Below, piece after piece: positions 60,386 through 64,000 of a DNA stretch of 64,000 nucleotides; the stretch's first letter is position 1, and the number at the start of each line of letters is the position of its first letter. The position numbers were made by a program, and so were the translations under genes. Under the pieces are notes generated by a model. That model was not told the DNA's origin. It saw only the letters and a program-made list of their open reading frames with translations, and did no database searches. The stretch is from Gluconacetobacter entanii (lineage in GTDB: Bacteria > Pseudomonadota > Alphaproteobacteria > Acetobacterales > Acetobacteraceae). The stretch spans positions 1 through 64,000 of the forward strand of contig NZ_NKUF01000015.1 in assembly GCF_003206495.1 (NCBI RefSeq), given 5' to 3'.

Positions 60386-61228
60386 TCAGATCCCCCGCAG
60401 GTTCGGGATCGCGTCCCACGCGGCAAGGTGCGTGGCGCGCGCCGTGCCATCGCCGCCGGTGCGCTGGTGCAGGGAGGCACGGACCCACGCCACCGGGTCC
60501 GCCGGGCGCAGGGCCTGCGCATCATGCAGCACCCCGTCCAGCAACGCCGCGTCATCCCCCGCCATCTTCATCCACTGCCCCACCAGTGCGCGCGCCTGCC
60601 GCGTCCCGCGCCCGGTCAGGTCGCCCGTGCGTGCGATCATCCCCGCCACATCCCGCGCGCCGGCCCCCGGCGGACGCGCCGCGGGGCGCGCGGCGGTGGG
60701 GTCACTGTCACTCTGACTGTTGCTGTCCACGCCGGATGAAACGCGTTTCGCGGGCGTGTTGTCGTGTGTGTCGCTGGGCATGTCGAGGGCATCGGCGCGC
60801 GCATCACGCCAGCGGCGCAGGCGTTCGGCATCGTCATTGCGGCGGCGCTGCGCCCGGAGGCGGCCGACATGGGCGCGCACGGCCTCCCGCGCCAGTAACG
60901 GATGGTACAGACGCCCGTCCGAACAGGCGACGAACCCGTCCAGCGCCCGCCCCCGCACCCGCCGCCACGCCCGCAGGTCGCGCCCGAAATCCGCCAGCGT
61001 CGCCAGCGCACGGTCATCGCGCGGCAGGCTGCCGGCCGGGACCTGGTTCCACGCCGCCCACCACAGGCGCAGGGCCGCGCGGAATTCCGCATCGGTACAC
61101 TGGGTATAAAGCCGCCCGCAGAACAGGCGATGCCCGAACAGGGGCATGAAGTCATACCCGCGCAGGTCACATTCCGGCGGCGACAGCGGGGCCGGGGCAT
61201 TGGGGGGGATATCGGTTTCGCCGTTCAT
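60386..61228 (-). CDS. DUF1376-family protein (phage replication-associated)
   Basis: 280 residues. The N-terminal DUF1376 domain (about 20-120) shows YDFMPLFGHRLFCGRLYTQC, LWWAAWNQVPAGSLPRDDRA and LYHPLLAREAVRAHVGRLRA. A linker rich in Ser/Asp (VDSNSQSDSDPTAARP) leads to a C-terminal helical region with QARALVGQWMKMAGDDAALL and PADPVAWVRASL. DUF1376 proteins occur in phage replication modules near DnaC or O-type genes. The start ATG overlaps the previous TGA (ATGA), setting it at 61228. Operon order: HTH protein, this gene, 59873-60385. Confidence 0.8.
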   Translation of the reverse strand: MNGETDIPPNAPAPLSPPECDLRGYDFMPLFGHRLFCGRLYTQCTDAEFRAALRLWWAAWNQVPAGSLPRDDRALATLADFGRDLRAWRRVRGRALDGFVACSDGRLYHPLLAREAVRAHVGRLRAQRRRNDDAERLRRWRDARADALDMPSDTHDNTPAKRVSSGVDSNSQSDSDPTAARPAARPPGAGARDVAGMIARTGDLTGRGTRQARALVGQWMKMAGDDAALLDGVLHDAQALRPADPVAWVRASLHQRTGGDGTARATHLAAWDAIPNLRGI

Positions 61229-61584
61229 CCAAACATCGTCCGGCAGGTCGGGCACAGGCGCAGGAAACGCCCATCCGCAATGAACGGCGCGTCACAGTTC
61301 AGGCAGGTGCGCCGGACCTCGTCCGTGCGCAGGGTCGCATGCGTGCCCGCCCGGTGCAGGCGCAGGTGCCGCAACCGTGTCTCCATCGTCTTGACGTTCA
61401 GGTTCAGGCGGCGCGCCGTCTCCCGGTTGCTCAGGCCGCCTGCCCGCAGGCGCGCGACCTCCGGGTCCAGGCGGGACCAGTCAATGCGCGGCGGGCGCGT
61501 GCGGCGGCCCGCACCCGGACGCGGTGACGCCGCCCGGATGCAGGGGGCCGGATCTCGGTCCGGCTGTGTGTGCATTTTTTTCAT
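61225..61584 (-). CDS. HTH protein with C-terminal zinc ribbon
   Basis: 119 residues from MKKMHTQPDRDPAPCIRAAS. A basic linker precedes an HTH: IDWSRLDPEVARLRAGGLSN, RETARRLNLNVKTMETRLRH. The C-terminus is a CxxC...CxxC ribbon (RTCLNCDAPF...RLCPTCRTMFG). The recognition helix recalls GcrA-like and LuxR-type HTHs. First gene of the phage-like operon; it overlaps the DUF1376 start. A longer frame extends through family A and is not credible. Likely a local transcriptional regulator (inference). Confidence 0.75.
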   Translation of the reverse strand: MKKMHTQPDRDPAPCIRAASPRPGAGRRTRPPRIDWSRLDPEVARLRAGGLSNRETARRLNLNVKTMETRLRHLRLHRAGTHATLRTDEVRRTCLNCDAPFIADGRFLRLCPTCRTMFG

Positions 61585-61650
61585 ACAGATTGGTGTGCGA
61601 TAAATGCGCACGAAAGGCAAGCGAAATTTTTGCACGGTGGCGGTCCGTGT

Positions 61651-61918
61651 CCTCAGGGGCGTTGCCCCCGAACCCCCACCAAAGGGCATCGCCCTTTGGA
61701 AACCATGACTTTTAAACAGATCAGGATGCAGGGAGCAGGCTCCCTGCCGGGTCCGGAGCAAGCCGCCCGGGTGTGACGTGTGCCGACTGCCTCAGGGGCG
61801 TTGCCCCCGAACCCCCACCAAAGGGTATTGCCCTTTGGAAACCACGACTTTCAAACGAATCAGGGTGCAGGGATCGCGCTCCCTGCCGGGTCCGGAGCAA
61901 GCCGCCCGGGTGTGGCGT
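61651..61918 (-). repeat. Two family A units, minus orientation
   Basis: AGGGGCGTTGCCCCCGAACC, CCAAAGGGCATCGCCCTTTGG, GCAGGGAGCAGGCTCCCTGC and CCGGAGCAAGCCGCCCGG. The second copy has CCAAAGGGTATTGCCCTTTGG and GCAGGGATCGCGCTCCCTGC. They separate the phage-like operon from the divergent gene. Confidence 0.92.
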
Positions 61919-62001
61919 GCGCCGACAACCTTCCCCCTTGTGCCTTTGTGCATAAAAATCGCACAATCATGCCTCGGACCAGACATCAGGAGGGCACGGT
62001 C

Positions 62002-62286
62002 ATGCGGTTTGGGGAAGTGGAGGCGTGGGCGATGCGGTATGAGGCGCAGTTGCTGGCGCGTCTGGTGCGACTGGGGCAGATCCGGGCGGAACTGTCGGCC
62101 ACGCGCTTTGACGGGACGTATGACGGGGCGGACCTGCTGGGCTATCTGGAGGATGAGTGCGATACCCTGCGCACGGCGCTGGCGCGGGTGGGGCAGGAGG
62201 CCGCGGACCGTGCGCATGACGCGGCGGAAAACCGCGCGGCCGATGCCTCCGACGCCGCGCGGGACCGGCGGCTGTGTGGGGGATGA
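62002..62286 (+). CDS. Small helical protein
   Basis: 94 residues from ATG 62002 with AGGAGGGCACGGTC immediately upstream (strong Shine-Dalgarno). MRFGEVEAWAMRYEAQLLAR begins a long helix, followed by LLGYLEDECDTLRTALARVG and QEAADRAHDAAENRAADASD, an Ala/Asp/Arg-rich coiled coil. Soluble. Divergent from the phage-like operon; unknown function. Confidence 0.68.
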   Translation: MRFGEVEAWAMRYEAQLLARLVRLGQIRAELSATRFDGTYDGADLLGYLEDECDTLRTALARVGQEAADRAHDAAENRAADASDAARDRRLCGG

Positions 62287-62315
62287 CCTCCCGTGATTCA
62301 GGGGGTACTTACCCG

Positions 62316-62362
62316 TTATCCACAGGATTGTGCGTGAATCCTTCCCCAGAATCTGTGGAAAA
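62316..62362. promoter_or_regulatory. DnaA-box-like inverted pair
   Basis: Perfect box TTATCCACA at 62316-62324 and TGTGGAAAA at 62354-62362 (complement TTTTCCACA), inverted, 29 bases apart. Around the second, CCAGAATCTGTGG on the complement resembles CCACAGATTCGGGG at 33746 near the other cluster. Confidence 0.5.
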
Positions 62363-62388
62363 GGCCCACCGGCCCTTCCCGAAATCCC

Positions 62389-62958
62389 CTATTGCGGCAG
62401 CGCGTTGTAAAGCGTCTCCTGCGCGCGGTCCATCATGCGGGTGAACAGGCGCGGCGTGTCCAGCCCCTGCGCCAGCATCAGGGCGCCATGGATGGCGGCG
62501 ATGGTGTCTTCGGCCAGGTAGGTCGCCTGCCCCCCGGTCACGCCAGCGCGGCGCAGCATGTTGCGCAATGCCACGACCCAGCGGCGGAAGAACACCTCGA
62601 TCCGGCGGGCGAACAGGGCACGGGTCGCGGCCTCCTGCGTGAAGGCGGCAAACAGGCTGCCGCGCCGTCCCGCGCGGTACCACTGCGTCACGGCAGCGAA
62701 CATGCGCGCGATCGCGTCATCCGGCGCGGCGGTGTCCAGCACGGTGAACACGTTGGCGCTGAACCAGCCTTCGACCTGGGCCAGGACCTGTTCGGCCATG
62801 TCCTGCTTTCCGACGGGAAAGAAATGGTACAGGCTTCCCTTGCCCTTGCCGGTGGCCTGCGTGATCTGCGACAGTGACGTGCCGGCATATCCGTGGGTGC
62901 GGAACAGTTCCCCAATCCGGGCAACGGTTTCGGCATGATCGGGAAGGGGGCTGCTCAT
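62389..62958 (-). CDS. TetR-family regulator (LmrA/YxaF-like)
   Basis: 189 residues. HTH: TVARIGELFRTHGYAGTSLS, QITQATGKGKGSLYHFFPVG. The C-terminal domain has AEQVLAQVEGWFSANVFTVL, AVTQWYRAGRRGSLFAAFTQ and DTIAAIHGALMLAQGLDTPR, the TetR_C pattern of YxaF/LmrA-like repressors that control efflux or stress genes. No target gene is adjacent in the window. A run of T and Met starts near 62958 gives the ATG there. Confidence 0.85.
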   Translation of the reverse strand: MSSPLPDHAETVARIGELFRTHGYAGTSLSQITQATGKGKGSLYHFFPVGKQDMAEQVLAQVEGWFSANVFTVLDTAAPDDAIARMFAAVTQWYRAGRRGSLFAAFTQEAATRALFARRIEVFFRRWVVALRNMLRRAGVTGGQATYLAEDTIAAIHGALMLAQGLDTPRLFTRMMDRAQETLYNALPQ

Positions 62959-63249
62959 GGGTGTCCTTGTCCGTTCTGGCGTCAGTCTCGCCCGCGCAGG
63001 TTACAATAAGTGCAGCCCCAACGGAACAGACCCCCATTGCGTTGCACATGTGCGTCACGTGACGGGCAGGGGAACGGGATGCGGATTTGAACGACATTTG
63101 TGTTGCCAGGCACAAACGAAACGAATATGGATCGTTTTTGTACAAAGTTCAGTATTGCGATGTAAAAACTGATATTCTGGATGTATCTATAAAAGTAGAA
63201 ACGAAATGCATCAAAATTTTTATGCATCCCGGTCTTCAGGAGCCGGAAT

Positions 63250-63372
63250 ATGATCACCGTTCATATTGAAAACCACGTATGCCTGCCATGGCTGTTTTGT
63301 ATGGCGGACAGGTCCGGCCGTGAATATTCGACGAAAATCCGGCGAAATTCCTGGATTATTGTCGCGCGTTAA
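63250..63372 (+). CDS. Candidate microprotein, 40 residues
   Basis: MITVHIENHVCLPWLFCMAD, then RSGREYSTKIRRNSWIIVAR. AGGAG with seven-base spacing precedes ATG 63250. Amphipathic, Cys-containing, small. The rest of 62959-63387 is AT-rich and lacks other ORFs with support. Evidence is only the ribosome-binding site. Confidence 0.35.
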   Translation: MITVHIENHVCLPWLFCMADRSGREYSTKIRRNSWIIVAR

Positions 63373-63387
63373 CCTTTATTTATCCAT

Positions 63388-63645
63388 ATGGATGCAATCC
63401 ATTTTCAGGCGAGTGCGGGAGATATGCTGATCATGAAGCATCATCATTTCCATGTTTGTGGCGGACAGATCTGGACCCCCCTGTTCCGGGGCCGGGAAAA
63501 ACGGATCGTACTGGAATGTTCCATCGGTCGGGTCGGGTTCGTGACCGACACGCAGAAACCCGACGATGGCATTATTTATGAAACCATCAACGAATTTCAG
63601 AAATGGGTCATCATCCACGAAGCCGCCGCGATACAGTGGGACTGA
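63388..63645 (+). CDS. Small hypothetical protein
   Basis: 85 residues. MDAIHFQASAGDMLIMKHHH, then VCGGQIWTPLFRGREKRIVL and IGRVGFVTDTQKPDDGIIYE. Predicted beta-rich with a His-rich loop. A reverse-strand frame overlaps but has poorer third-position bias. Unknown function. Confidence 0.6.
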   Translation: MDAIHFQASAGDMLIMKHHHFHVCGGQIWTPLFRGREKRIVLECSIGRVGFVTDTQKPDDGIIYETINEFQKWVIIHEAAAIQWD

Positions 63646-63862
63646 CTTCGGTCTGTCGGCGTGCCGGGGCGCGGTTTCGTTTTTTGCTTGAGGGATGTCA
63701 GGTTTCGCGACATATTGCGCTTACTCGGTCAAGGGTGCGCCCGCGACCTTGAGGCACCAGCCACATGCCAGGATGTATCCGGGACACCGCTTTCGTAAAA
63801 AGGGGGCGGTTCCCGCAAATGCCGGTATTTTCATCGGATAAAGTTATGACGGAGGACCGCCC

Positions 63863-64000
63863 ATGCCCGATCACGGCGACGGCGCATCCCCCCAGCATGC
63901 GCTTGAGGCGGTGCTGCGCGGCCATCGCGACGTGGTGGTGGCGGCGCTGCTGGACCTTGCGTGCCATGCGTCGAGCGAGGCGACACGCCTTGCCGCGTTA
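63863..64000 (+). CDS. Protein of unknown function, N-terminal fragment (runs off right edge)
   Basis: 46 codons to the edge: MPDHGDGASPQHALEAVLRG, then HRDVVVAALLDLACHASSEA. GGAGGACCGCCC precedes ATG 63863, a strong ribosome-binding site. A helical start with an L-L-D-L-A-C-H pattern and A-T-R-L-A-A is compatible with a phage terminase-associated or DUF5681-like protein, but too little is visible. Confidence 0.55.
   Translation, partial: MPDHGDGASPQHALEAVLRGHRDVVVAALLDLACHASSEATRLAAL

Noticed and set aside
62982-63257. Minus-strand frame rich in Phe/Ile/Tyr
   Set aside because: Composition follows the AT-rich intergenic DNA; no ribosome-binding site and no recognisable motif.
63376-63618. 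Minus-strand frame opposite the 63388-63645 gene
   Set aside because: The plus-strand frame has better third-position GC. Neither has homologues I recognise, so this choice is moderate rather than certain.

Overview
The window looks like chromosomal DNA of an acetic acid bacterium (Acetobacteraceae, probably Komagataeibacter, Novacetimonas or Gluconacetobacter). Evidence: high GC, a squalene-hopene cyclase for hopanoids, a YaaH/SatP-type acetate transporter, a gluconate permease, large Hint-domain proteins, and dense palindromic intergenic repeats. The genus is inferred; no rRNA, tRNA or marker gene confirms it. I found no CRISPR array and no complete insertion sequence.

Layout. 1-7.4 kb: truncated membrane protein, GNAT acetyltransferase, Sel1-repeat gene with an internal stop, trhO overlapping a RimJ-type acetyltransferase, small proteins, psiE, and an XRE/S24 repressor. 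7.4-9.2 kb: AT-rich accessory stretch with one three-helix membrane protein, a solo inverted-repeat element and about 0.9 kb with no credible gene. 9.2-16 kb: secreted DUF885-like protein, S9 peptidase, satP and a GST, among AT-rich family B elements. 16-25 kb: many small exported or lipid-anchored proteins, an SMR transporter and a membrane-anchored Mrr-type nuclease domain. 25-32.6 kb: periplasmic aldose epimerase, YoaK-like protein, aldehyde dehydrogenase with divergent TetR gene, and shc with a TetR gene upstream. 32.7-36.2 kb: small unknown proteins and a DnaA-box-like cluster. 36.6-40 kb: tandem Hint-domain paralogues. 40.3-47.5 kb: GntP permease, membrane acyltransferase, phnA, DUF2171, Nudix, YaiI. 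47.7-58.5 kb: LuxR-family regulator without LuxI, three NAD(P)-dependent oxidoreductases, a TonB receptor paired with a POT transporter, and a DUF1176 protein. 58.7-64 kb: decayed gene copy, a DUF1376/DUF6456 operon resembling a phage replication module, a second DnaA-box cluster, a TetR gene, and a gene running off the right edge.

Two repeat families punctuate the window. Family A is a mosaic of about 130 bp built of several GC-rich hairpins, arrayed in one to three copies at gene ends in both orientations. Family B is about 75 bp and AT-rich, with 12-bp terminal inverted repeats and one or two inner hairpins. Family A sequence has become the C-terminal codons of one gene, and family B lies inside the 5' end of another ORF.

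The most unusual items are the tandem Hint proteins, the membrane-anchored Mrr-domain protein, the AT-rich island, the family B elements bracketing genes, and a pair of tiny paralogous proteins 11 kb apart.
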